NCBI RefSeq assembly: GCF_020283565.1
Contig: NC_060065.1
Location: forward strand, 31,422,409-31,486,408
From: Trifolium pratense
Taxonomy: Eukaryota > Streptophyta > Magnoliopsida > Fabales > Fabaceae
Length of the DNA: 64,000 nt
Reading direction: 5' to 3'
Shown here: positions 1 to 12,035 of the stretch, in pieces
Layout: every line of letters starts with the position of its first letter
Position numbering within the stretch: the stretch's first letter is position 1
The notes under the pieces: model-generated
Databases searched by the model: none
What the model was told of the DNA's origin: nothing
The model's input: the letters and a program-made list of their open reading frames with translations, nothing else
Position numbers and translations under genes: made by a program

Positions 1-190
<190 letters not shown>

Positions 191-800
191 TCATTATAAT
201 AGATATAAAATTTATGAGCAACAAATTCCAAAATTAAGCTAGGCTATGTTTAATCATCGAGTTGACTATGAAACGTCAAATTAATTTTGTGCATATAAGT
301 CACAAAATTGTTTTTCTCCAACTGAATTTTATTCACACGCAAGAGACAAAGATCAAACTTGTTTGTCTCACTTGTTTAAGGAGTCCAAAAGATTAAAACA
401 ACGAATTCATCTTTGACTTTATATAAGACACTCTCAAATAAATATTAATATTTCAAAAATATCTTTGTTTATGTCAAATTTTACTTATAATAGTCCTTAT
501 ATTAAGTAATGCATGTAGACCAACTTATATTACTGGTAATGCATGTAGGCCAACTTGATTGAATAGCATGAGTTTCAAATCAAAACTTAAATTTATGTAC
601 CAACAAATCTCTTACCACAATATAAACAATTTAGGAAAATGTTAAACAGTGCTCCCAAAGTACTCTTTAAGCACCCTGAATAACAAAAATTAGATGATCG
701 ATGCTAATTTTTTTATAAAAATAACAAATATCTAATTTTGTTGTTGAGGTATTAAAGATAAAACAACAATTTATATTGTTGAAAAAAATAACTAATTTTT

Positions 801-945
801 CGGCGACTTTAGTTGTTGACAAAAATACATTTTTGCAGCGACTTTAGTTGTCAACAAAAATACATTTTGCAGCGACAATAGTCATCATACGGCAAAAATC
901 TTTGTTATTGCGAAACACTAGTTATGGCAGCGACATTGGTTGTCC
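801..945 (+). repeat. Degenerate tandem repeat, units of about 35 bp
   Basis: Units start with CRGCGACTTTAGTTGT and end with CAAAAATACATTTTTG. Two good copies lie at 801-835 and 836-869, followed by decayed copies from 870 and from 928 (CAGCGACATTGGTTGT). Such short GCGAC-containing subterminal repeats are common next to CACTA-type transposon ends, so this may be a relic of one. That origin is an inference. Confidence 0.65.
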
Positions 946-949
946 TTGC

Positions 950-1170
950 AAAACTTAAGAGACCAAAGAGCAACCATCATTTATTACATGCCACAATATT
1001 GATTGGCCTCATATGTCACTCCTACATATATTTTTGTCAACAAGTTCTGAAATGTTGTACATCTCATGTCAATAAAATAATTTTTAAACCCTCACATCAC
1101 CATATGCTTTGTGAAAAGCATTTTCTCCACAGAGTATAATTTATGTTTTTGTACCCAAAAAAAAATCATC
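950..1170 (+). repeat. Arm of a dispersed inverted duplication (partner 4580-5185)
   Basis: The text here (gaccaaagagcaaccatc, ggcctcatatgtcactcc, cctcacatcaccatatgc) recurs as its reverse complement at 5185-5110 and 4660-4580. In the partner, about 440 bp of unrelated sequence, including an (aac)n run, separates the two halves. Neither arm codes for anything I recognise. Confidence 0.75.
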
Positions 1171-1571
1171 TTTGTTTATACCAAAAATAATAAAATACTT
1201 CATGTTTCAAGAGGCCATGACAAAAAAAATTGACAATAGGCCAAGACAAATTTAAATATTTATATTGTCCAATAAGAAAAGAGGAAAAGAAAATTTATTC
1301 CATAGTTGTTTAAACAAGTTGTTCAAATAATATCCCTCTTTTCTAAGTTCTCCAAACTATCAAGAATTCAGCGTATGTTTTGTTATTTTTTGATTTTTCT
1401 AAATTTTTACTTTTAGCCATTAAAAATTAGTCAATCAATAAAGAGTCAATTAATATTTTACAAGACATGGAAAATCAATTATTTATAAACAGCGTAAATT
1501 TGTTGTTGAAATATAATGTATAAATAAATATTTAGTGTTTTTAAAATTTAGAGGTCGTTCGGACTTTGATG

Positions 1572-1801
1572 CACTACAAAAAATTTGGCCTTTATCCACG
1601 GTCTAACCATGACTAATTGATGAATACCCATGGTTGTAAAAATGATACCACGCTTTATATATGTCAAATATATACCAAATTTATCCATGACTAAATTTTG
1701 CATTGTCCCAATAAGCCACCCGAGATAATCTTTTTAGCCAGTGTCTATGGTAGTTTTAGCAACAGTTTTGACCGTAGCTAAAGAGCTTGTTTTTTGTAGT
1801 G
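1572..1801. mobile_element. Non-autonomous CACTA (En/Spm-like) miniature element
   Basis: The element starts CACTACAAAAAATTTGG and ends GTTTTTTGTAGTG, the typical CACTA terminal inverted repeat. It is flanked by the 3 bp direct repeat ATG (1569-1571 and 1802-1804), the target-site size expected for this superfamily. At 230 bp it has no coding capacity and would need a transposase in trans. Confidence 0.88.
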
Positions 1802-2099
1802 ATGAATGATCAAAGTTCAATTATCTAAATTTTTATTAAAAAATAAACTCAACTTTGATTATTGTCTTTAAAAAATATGACACATTTATAACTAGTACAT
1901 CAAATAAAATGCTTATTCAAATTTTGCAGTTTTTTCTTTGGATTATGAGATTTTAGTTTTCGGCACAACTTGCGCAAATAGTATAAGGTAAATTATTTTA
2001 AAGAAATTCACATCATAATTTTTAAAATCAAATAGTTTAATTACCAAATCAACAAATTTTAAATATAAAGAAGTATAAAATTTCAGACTACTACACTCA

Positions 2100-2515
2100 A
2101 ATCCTACACTTTTCCTTTGACATATAAAATTAATTTATTACTATCAACCAAGGTGTCCTTATCAAGCCAACAATAAAATTAATTTGACATATTGAAAAAG
2201 AATTATAGGAAAGGTCATATATATAGGACATGGTCATAGTATATAAATAATTCAAGGGAGATAAATAAATAAATAAATAAATGAAATGTTTTGGAGATTT
2301 CAAGGGAGATAAATATATTGCAAGGCAGTTCATAGTTTTTATGTGCATTTGTTTATAGAACTGTAGTACAAATGAATATAAGTTATAACTAGTACTATAA
2401 GCTTGTGGTTGCAACTTGCAGTCAATTGTGTGAACATTTATTTATAGAACTACAAATGAATATAACTAGTACTATAGGCTTGTGGTTGCATCAATTGTGT
2501 GAATATTGTCCAGTA
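2100..2515 (-). repeat. Relic of a peroxidase promoter region with an internal tandem duplication
   Basis: 2100-2230 (aatcctacac..., actatcaaccaagg, gtccttatcaagccaacaat) matches 8316-8440, the upstream region of gene A. The rest (ggcttgtggttgca) resembles the upstream region of gene B near 22400. Inside it, a block beginning tttatagaact and ending caattgtgtgaa is duplicated in tandem (2352-2440 and 2441-2507). It is probably the orphaned upstream region of copy 0, whose exon 1 is lost. Confidence 0.7.
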
Positions 2516-3257
2516 ATTTATTAAGATGTAAATATTTACAATAAAACTAAGGTCACATCTCTTATTTACGGATCACGTACAATACAATCACAATCATCTG
2601 TAACTTCTATTTTAACCGGCGAAAATATCAAAATTATTAGGAAATGAATTTTATGATTGGAGGTTCAAACCACAGTCCATCAACCCTGTATGTGTTGAGT
2701 TTTCAATGGTTTGTCATTTCGTCTATCTACTGAAAAAAAAATCACAATCAAAATTTATAATTTTCAATCATAAAATTCATTTTATAGCACAACAAAGACA
2801 TTAAACTCAAGTGATTAATGAATTTTTTCTAATATGAATAGTTCGAGAGAATCCAAATTAAATTCAATTTATGATGGGAACAATTCTTGACCAAACGATT
2901 TATAAAAAGATAAATTACTTTATAGTTTAACCTAAATCAGATAATACTGTGGTGGGTTGAGTTGTTCAATCGACTTGAACAAAAGGGTTACAAATGTGAG
3001 AGATTGAGAGTTCAAACCATCATAAAGGGAGAAAAAAGATCTAATAAGTAACTATTAATTTTATCCATTTTAAAAAGATAGTTTTGCCCACAAGTTTGTT
3101 CAGACTGAGAATATATCACCACTTAAAAAATATGATGGTTGATTTAATTTCAAAGAAACTAGAAGAAAAGATGTGGAGAAAAAATAGGAGGAACCTTCCG
3201 CTTTCCATTATTTTTTCCAAATAAAACAAGATGAAAAGAAAGTTTTTGGTGGACCCA
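2516..3257. other. AT-rich spacer with a tRNA-like patch
   Basis: No gene is visible. Around 2950-3030 the words gttgagttgttcaatcgac and gagagttcaaaccatc sit at the spacing of pol III box A and box B, suggesting an old SINE. No target duplication was found, so this is weak. Confidence 0.4.
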
Positions 3258-3275
3258 CAAATAAGTGTTCCTCTT

Positions 3276-3630
3276 TTTTTTTTATAAGCAAAAAATGAAT
3301 TATAAGGAGTACAATGGGTACTCAACCCTTACAATTCAGAATAGATCACTTTAGATGCGTTGAAAACTATCTAAAGGATTATTATGTTATTTAGAAAAAA
3401 CTAAATTAACATTGTTCCTTGTTCGGCCTATAAACCAAAACCAAGAAAAATAAACAATTTGCTCCACTAAAGATGATATGTTGATACAGTCTCCTCTAAA
3501 AATAATATTATTATGCGTACGCCAGATACTCCATGTCGTCACCGGCCAAATTATATGACGAATTCGCTTACTATGATTGCATTTTGCTAATTCACCAAAC
3601 AAAGTGAAATGGCTTGTGTTGTGACGTCCT
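3276..3630 (-). mobile_element. 5'-truncated LINE (L1-like) 3' end with target-site duplication
   Basis: An 18 bp direct repeat (CAAATAAGTGTTCCTCTT) flanks the insert at 3258-3275 and 3631-3648. The plus strand begins with a poly(T) run, so the element lies on the minus strand with a poly(A) tail. The minus strand encodes the end of a LINE reverse-transcriptase polyprotein (HIIWPVTTWSIWRTHNNIIF), the same segment seen near 50500-50600 and 61900-62000. The 3' end shares the words for a ...GGGTACTC...TCCTTATAATTCATTTTTTGCTTATA... tail with the LINE at 49733-50779. It is a dead copy of 355 bp. Confidence 0.92.
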
Positions 3631-3648
3631 CAAATAAGTGTTCCTCTT

Positions 3649-4117
3649 AAAAATGGAACAAAAGTTGGAGGGAATATTAATTTAATGAAATGACCAAAAA
3701 TACTATTACCTCCATTTATATATGCAAGATCTTATAGGTCAATATACAAGAATAAATCAAATGAATAGTTTTACATTATATTTATAAATTGAAATTATTA
3801 AATATTTGACTTGAGTATTGAACCATCTCTTTAAAAAAATTAGTTTCATTACGAATAAAAGGATGTAAGCAAAGTTGGGCCCAAAAAGAAATGGATGCAA
3901 GCAAATAATTTTTATTTTGTATCCAATGTACTTTAAACACACTTAATCATTTGTGTATTAATTTGCACATAAATAATAACTTGTGTAACCCATTAATTTA
4001 TGTCAAAGAAAATCTGAAACAAGAAATAGAAAATTGAAATCACCATAACATTACCAAAAATTATACTGTACGTTAAAGTTTTAGTAAAATCAATGTATCA
4101 CCTGTAATTTATCAAAC
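3649..4117. other. Spacer homologous to the gene C 3' flank
   Basis: No gene. From 3932 (tttaaacacactta, aatcatttgtgtattaattt, gtcaaagaaaatctgaaac) the text parallels 31076-31300, directly behind gene C. This is what remains of the gene A downstream flank, displaced from gene A by the insertion that follows. Confidence 0.75.
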
Positions 4118-6470
4118 GCAGTAGGGGGCGGACTGCTCTACATTCAGCCACAGTGACCCCCATGCGATCTTCTTTTTGCTGCGGGACGAAATCCGATAAA
4201 CCGCGGGCTCTGAATAATTAACGAGCCCGATTCAGACGCCAAATAGAACGGTCCCCAAAAATATCGTTACTTACATATACAAATTTACTTTTTTTTTTAT
4301 AAACCATTAGCTTGCATAATTTCCATATTTTTGGCGAATGTTTATTTTTATTTGGTAATTTGAGTGTATTTTTCTTCTCTTTATCGGTTCAAAAAATCAT
4401 ACAAAATTATGATTTGAATTAAAAAATCAACAGTAATACAAAATCTTCAAACATGTCAAAATGTACAAGATTCAAAATGAAAAAAGAAAAAGTATCTATT
4501 CATTAATTTCAACATGTACCTGCTCATGATAGACAGCGACTTGCACATATTTTTGCCCTCATATGAACTATTTTATCATTTTTGGTACAAAGAAAGATGA
4601 ATTATATATGTGGAGAACACATGATTTTCACAAAGCATATGGTGATGTGAGGGGTAAACAACAACAACAACAACAAAATCTTTGTTTCTATTCTTAAAAG
4701 TAGATGCAAAGTTGAAAAGAAAGTCAATGACGAAAACTAAAAATGGATTGCATGAACGTGGATATTGAATATTTCTAACGTACGCATTTATTTATTGAAT
4801 TTATTGAAAAGGATGCACAACTTGTTGACAAAAGTATATGGTAGTATATGTATCCAATTATGCATGTCACAACTTTACATTTTTTTCTTCTATATAACAC
4901 ACAACCTTATCTGAAATACACTACTCATTCATGGAAAATTTTTGGTTGATCATAAGTATCTCGACTCCTTATTTAGGAGCGCTCCACGCATACTCAATTG
5001 TTTATTTTTAATATTAATCCTCTGATTTATAAAGGAAAATGTCTGATAATTCAGAGTTTAGCCGCACATACTCATTTAAGAAAAGAATAAAGAGAAAAAA
5101 ACCAATATACTAGGAGTGACATATGAGGCCAATGAATATTATAGCATGTAATGAAAGATGGTTGCTCTTTGGCCCCTTAGATTATCCAGACTAAAAAAAC
5201 CATTGTTGGGAGATATCTTCTCGTAAGATTTACACAGTCGCGATGATTTTTTTGCTAAAATTTGTATATCAAGTGATAACTTCCAATAAAATTTGCACGA
5301 TATTTTGTAATAGATGGGATCATGGGAATGACATAGGGAATATTGATCAGGGAGAACAACTATATATCCAAATTGCTTAAAAAAAAAAAAAAACTATATG
5401 TCCATATTGCGTCAAAAAAAAACTATACTCCTAATATCCTAATCCTAATAAATTAAGATCACAACCAACCGATAAAAAATAGCATTTATTTTAGCCTGTC
5501 AATTTCCTTTTCACCTTTGGAGAAGTTCTGGGAAATTTCGTGAGCTACTGAGCTATGTACTAGTCCTATTTATCTTAGCCTCCCAAATTAATTTTGTTGT
5601 TAGCGTTTACTTTCGAAGAAATAAATGTTGGTGTCCATCACCAACGATAAATTGTTTAAAATGATAAAGAAATTTGGAATAGTGTAAAATCACCAAATTA
5701 ATTCATCTATGATTTTGTAGAGCTCTTTTAAAGTTATGAATATTTTAAAAGGTCACAAACTCTATTAAATTGTTAAAAAAAAATTTGTTGAATTATTAAA
5801 TTGTTAAATTACTTCTTATATTTAACCACTTATATCAATTAAGTTATTACTTCATCTTCTTAAATTTTTGCACATGTATTAAGAAAAAAAAAATAAATAT
5901 AATTTAATTATGTTTTAGCCTTTTAAAGTTCGATTCTTGGGTGAAAGACCAGATTTTACTTACTTCGCGGTCGAACTCTAGATTATTGTGGTTTGTGGGT
6001 CATTTCCTGGGAACCATAGGATTATTAATAAGAAAATATCACTAATCTGATTTCTTAAAAAATCAAAGTTTTGGGTCAAAAATAAAAAATTAAAAGAATC
6101 AAAAAGTATATTGTAATAACTTACTGTTAATTTATTAATCCATAAATTTATCCATTTGCAATCAATTTAATTATTTCCTAGCATACTCTAATGTGAACTA
6201 TTATAACTTTATAAGTAAAATTCGGCAGAATTAGAGACATTTTAAAATAGTCAGAATCAAAATTAGAGATATATTTGAGCGTTCTATAAAGTCAAGGACA
6301 AATTTGTTGATTTACTTGTTTGGACTCATTAAAAAATGTCACGAGTTTGATATTCATAATTAAGTCGTAGTTTGAAAGATCTCTCGAAGGATATTTTTCC
6401 CTCGTCGTTGCGAGTAAAATTCAAGAGCACGAGCCATTCTTCCTAAGTAGTATTTTGTATTCAATTGATT
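4118..6470. other. About 2.35 kb insertion in the gene A 3' flank, no gene seen
   Basis: In gene C the words AATCAATGTATGACC..TTTATCAAAC (about 31270-31297) run within 50 bp into the CTCACAAAGC of the 3' region. Behind gene A the same two words are separated by this block. It opens with an unusually GC-rich stretch (4118-4260) containing a hairpin, GGGCTC..12 nt..GAGCCC, and includes one arm of the inverted duplication (4580-5185). I could not find terminal repeats or a target duplication at its borders, so its nature is open. Confidence 0.55.
4580..5185 (-). repeat. Second arm of the dispersed inverted duplication (partner 950-1170)
   Basis: 4580-4660 and 5110-5185 are reverse-complement matches of 1085-1165 and 950-1025. 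The 450 bp in between, absent from the partner, include (aac)n near 4660 and no coding sequence. The arrangement suggests duplication in inverted orientation followed by a later insertion. Confidence 0.7.
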
Positions 6471-6627
6471 GCTGAAAACAAATATAAAATCCAAATACGA
6501 AAAAGATTTTCTCTCACAAAGCACAGCAAATAACTATCTGACATATGCCATGATATGCCTAGTTACATCTTCTTAATTATTAGTGCTTTTTCATTCACTA
6601 CATTTCAAGTGTAGAACCCTAATCTAA

Positions 6628-8221
<1,594 letters not shown>

Positions 8222-8280
8222 TGTTGTTGTGAGAGTTTTTTTTCTTGAAACTTGTTGTGAGAGTTGTTAGAGTGAGAATG

Positions 8281-8288
8281 TGTATATA
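8281..8288 (-). promoter_or_regulatory. Probable TATA box of gene A
   Basis: The minus strand reads TTTATATACACATTCTCAC about 60 bp before the ATG. The word CACATTCTCAC also follows the TATA region of gene B. This differs from the CTATAAATAAAGGC core of genes C to F. Confidence 0.55.
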
Positions 8289-8588
8289 AAATGGATTAGA
8301 GTCATAAATGGATTAGACTCAAATCCTACACATGAGTGTGTATTTATTTATTACTATCAACCAAGTTGTCCTTATCAAGCCAACAATAAAATAAATTTGA
8401 CATTTAAAAAAAGAGTTATAGGACTTATAGGTCATAGTAGCCGTAGAAATTATCTGATGCATAATTAATAAAGTAACTATTTGCACATTCTCACAGAGCC
8501 TATAGTACTAGTTATATAAAATGAATTAGAGTCATAAATGGTTCCTAGTATAAAGGATGTGTGGTTAATTGGGGTGAGAACACTATTA

Positions 8589-8847
8589 CTCCCTCCGTCC
8601 CAAAAAGAATGACCCATTTTGAATATATGCACTATTCATATATATTGTTTTGACCATATTTTTCTACTAATAAATAAAAATAAATATTAACATATAAGAT
8701 GTTGTTAGATTCGTCTCGATGAGTATTTTCAAAATATCAATTTTTTATAATTTTTACTATTATACAATTAAAGATATTAGTCGCCAAAGTTATGCATTGG
8801 CATGCGTGTTTCGGTCAACTGGGTCATTCTTTTTGGGACGGAGGGAG
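8589..8847 (+). mobile_element. Stowaway-like MITE, copy 1 (259 bp)
   Basis: Terminal inverted repeats of 28 bp begin CTCCCTCCGTCCC, and the element is flanked by TA (8587-8588 and 8848-8849). This fits the Tc1/mariner (Stowaway) pattern. There is no coding capacity. The copy at 25755-26013 is the same element in the other orientation; by eye they differ at a single base. Confidence 0.93.
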
Positions 8848-8980
8848 TACTAATTACTATACACATTTACTCCCTCCAACCATAAGAATATTTTTGGCTA
8901 CAGATAAGGTGGAGAATAAAAGAGAGGGGTACATGTTCCACATTCTTATGTATCTTATGTCTTAGTATAGTACATGAGTT

Positions 8981-9093
8981 TTTTTTGAAAAAGCTAAGAG
9001 AATTTATTCCACAATAAAGACCCATAAAGCATAAGCCATGCTTTAAAGATCAAGAATTACAACACCATGTCTCCAAATGATATATACCAGACT
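8981..9093 (-). mobile_element. Short retroposed fragment (LINE 3' end or SINE) with 15 bp target duplication
   Basis: The perfect direct repeat TATAGTACATGAGTT lies at 8966-8980 and 9094-9108. The insert starts on the plus strand with a T-rich run, i.e. an A-rich tail on the minus strand. The 113 bp contain no box A or box B that I can see, so a strongly 5'-truncated LINE tail is more likely than a SINE. Confidence 0.8.
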
Positions 9094-9215
9094 TATAGTA
9101 CATGAGTTACTCATATATTTCCTCTCAATGTAAGTAACCCGTTCTTATATTGATGTATGGCTGAATAAAAAATCAAATTAATTAACTGCTCTTATGGTCT
9201 CTGACATGTACTAGT

Positions 9216-9487
9216 CACAGTTTTAAAAATTTGACCGAACCGGCCGATCGACAAGGAAATCGGTTATACTTGAAAACCGGTGTGAGTTGGAAGGACCGGT
9301 TGTCGGATTGGGGAACCGAAAGAACCGACATTAAACAGCATCAGTCTGTAGTTTGGATTAATTTTTTTTCGGAAAAAATGCCAAATTACACCGGCATAGA
9401 ATCAAACAAAGGACCTTTTTATACAATAAACAAATCTAACCACTACACTAGGCCAAATCATGATGTTTGAAAACAATGCATCTACAT

Positions 9488-9519
<32 letters not shown>

Positions 9520-9617
9520 GACATATCGATAGTCATGTTGTCCGACCAGTGATCCACGGGTCCAACCAACTCAGTGATTTGATTAGGTCGATCATCTATT
9601 CAAATTTTAAAATAGTG
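9216..9617. mobile_element. Degenerate hAT-like element related to 16085-17098
   Basis: The ends read CACAGTTTTAAAAATTTG and, in reverse complement, CACTATTTTAAAATTTG. Imperfect 8 bp flanks GTACTAGT and GTACTTAT lie at 9208-9215 and 9618-9625. Inside, CCGAACCGGCC, AACCGGTG and an (AT)n block are shared with the larger elements at 16085 and 17541. It is non-coding. Confidence 0.72.
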
Positions 9618-10033
9618 GTACTTATAATGTTAAGTCACTAAAATATATATTAGCTAGGGGGCTCTTATAAGAAGGACAAATGACATGTTGTTGTGTTCTC
9701 ATTGACCAATTTAACAAACGAGACATGAGAAAAAAAACCCTATTTCTTTTTAGGCTCTCATTCTACTTGTCATTATACCAATTTAACAAACGAGACTTGG
9801 TAGATGATGATGGAAGTTGGTACACCATAACATAGCTTATAAAAAAAATAATTATTTTAGAGAGAAAGTCTGAGATATATTGGTGTTTATTTCTCATGTA
9901 TTATAGCCTCGACATATTTATCGTCCAGAAGAATCGGTTGTAAAAATTGTGCAATATTTACGAATAATTTTTTAGTTCAGTGACTACACGCCTTCGATTA
10001 TATACTTTCTAGTCATCCGCACCAACAAACAAA

Positions 10034-10280
10034 TCTATACTATATAAGGGAAAATTAAGTTTTTTATATGTAGCTTTTTTTTTTTAATTCTCATCATACC
10101 CTTAACAATATATTTTTAACCTCTTCTTAACTTCTATTTTAATAATTTTATCTTAATAACTTCTACCCTCAAACAAAAAATAACTTCAATATTTTTTGTT
10201 TTCATCAAATCATTCACGTTTTTGTTTTCATCAAATTGGATCACACAGACAAACACGAAACGTGCCTGTGTGGCCACTAA
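10034..10280 (+). mobile_element. Non-autonomous Helitron (247 bp)
   Basis: The 5' end TCTATACTATATAAGGG follows an A. The 3' end has a hairpin (CACACAG..CACG AAA CGTG..CTGTGTG) followed by CACTAA, i.e. the CTRR terminus, and then a T. Insertion between A and T without target duplication is the Helitron rule. No RepHel coding sequence is present. Confidence 0.82.
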
Positions 10281-12035
10281 TAATAATATTTCATTTTCTA
10301 CTCTATCTCTTTCTTGAGTTCTCTTTACTTTCTTTTATTATCCAAACAAAGTGCAAACACTACAAGAAAAAGGGGATATATAGCTACAAGCATTCTACGA
10401 CAGTCATTCTGCAAATTGTCTCTACTTTCGCATTCTACACTGCTCCTTGATAATTCGAGAATATTTGCCATCAACCAATGAGAATATGTCACCTGCATAT
10501 TATCACGAAATATTGTAGATGTCACCCTATTAAAAATAAGCTCACTAATCGTGTGTTGGGCGAGGTTACGAATACCAACGAGATATTAGTGAGGAGTACC
10601 CCACTCCATGAGCCCTCATTCCCCACTCAATTCACGTTTTCCATTCGGGAGTTTTCCCTTGTCCCCATCGAGAGCAGATCCTCTCCGTTACTTAAGGAAT
10701 CAAGTAAAAACCTGACCTTTGATTCAAAAATTAAAAAATGGATAAATTGAATTTTAAGGGTGTAGATCCCTACTGCTCTCCGGTAAAATTTAAAATTGAG
10801 GGAATCGTCTCTCGTACCCGTCCATACTAAGACCCAATCATTCATCTTAAAAAAATCAAACAAATAAATATTAAAATATTATCGTGGGTCTTATAACATC
10901 AATAAGCATCACATATATAAAATAAAGGGTTAAATAATTTATTTTTTATCCTAAAAATAATAAAGGGATATTTCCGTGCCCCTAAATTTTTTTGTTTTTT
11001 GTTTTTTATATTTTATTTTTTGACATTTTTTTTAGCAACAACAACCCTAGAAATATATTAGATAAAAACCAATAAGAAAGCCGTATACTTTGTTCCTAGA
11101 AAAGTCTAAAATTCATGAAGTGACAATATGGGTGACAATGGAATGATTTTCTTCCCAAAAATATGGGTGACAATAAAGTGCATAATATTAAGCCAAACGA
11201 TTCCTGATTTTCCAAGGCACCATAGCAGGATTGGCGAAGGTTTTGATAACAAGCTTAGAGTCAAACTCTAGCCAAAGATATAAGACCAGTTTTTAGAGGC
11301 TGCATTCTCAATGTGACATTCCTTGACACTTTTTATACATAATATAGTGATACAAAGTTTTGACATAATAAATGAATATAACATGGACATGTCTTGAACA
11401 TGGATTATATATTGATATTAACATGTACATAATTTGGTTATTAAGGACCAAAAATGGAAAATTTTGGAATGACAAAAACATCGCTTTTTATTTTTACAGA
11501 CTAAAATCAAAATTCGCTATATTTTTTAGAGATAGAAAACTTATTTTATCCCAAAATAAATTTATACACATTACTGTCCAAAAAAATGAATATATACAAG
11601 ATTGAAAACTCATTTTGATACCTCACAAATTTTTGACGGAACAATTTAGTCTCTAACAAAAATAAAATCTAAATTAATCTCTGATATTTTTATACTAGGG
11701 ACATATTAGTCCCTCTGTTATAACGAACTAGAGACTAATTTGTTATAAGTATATTAAAATAGAAGGAATTAATTTGAGTTTTTTTTTTTAGAAATTGAAT
11801 TGACCTGCAAAAAATTTGTCAGAAATTAAAATGGCTCTTCATGCCAAATACTATAAAATATTTATATACTCACGAATATTAGAATATTTTGGCAAAATGT
11901 TATGGACGGAAGTCCTTGTAGAGATGATTTAATTGTAGAAAGGAAATGAGAGAGGGTTTATTTTTCATTTTTAAATTAAGAACACTAAAAAAAAATAAAA
12001 ATTTAAGTACGTTTAAAATTTAAGGAAATGAGAGA
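10281..12035. other. AT-rich spacer, no gene supported
   Basis: Several short open frames occur but none has a recognisable motif. A lone CACTACAAGAAAAAGGG at 10358 resembles one CACTA terminus, without a partner. The short word ggaaatgagagagg occurs at 11942 and again at 12025, just before the LINE. Confidence 0.45.

Noticed and set aside
8869..8900. A further Stowaway-like MITE at TACTCCCTCCAACC
   Set aside because: Only one end is visible; no inverted partner could be found.
10358..10374. A CACTA element starting CACTACAAGAAAAAGGG
   Set aside because: No matching inverted end or 3 bp duplication was found nearby.
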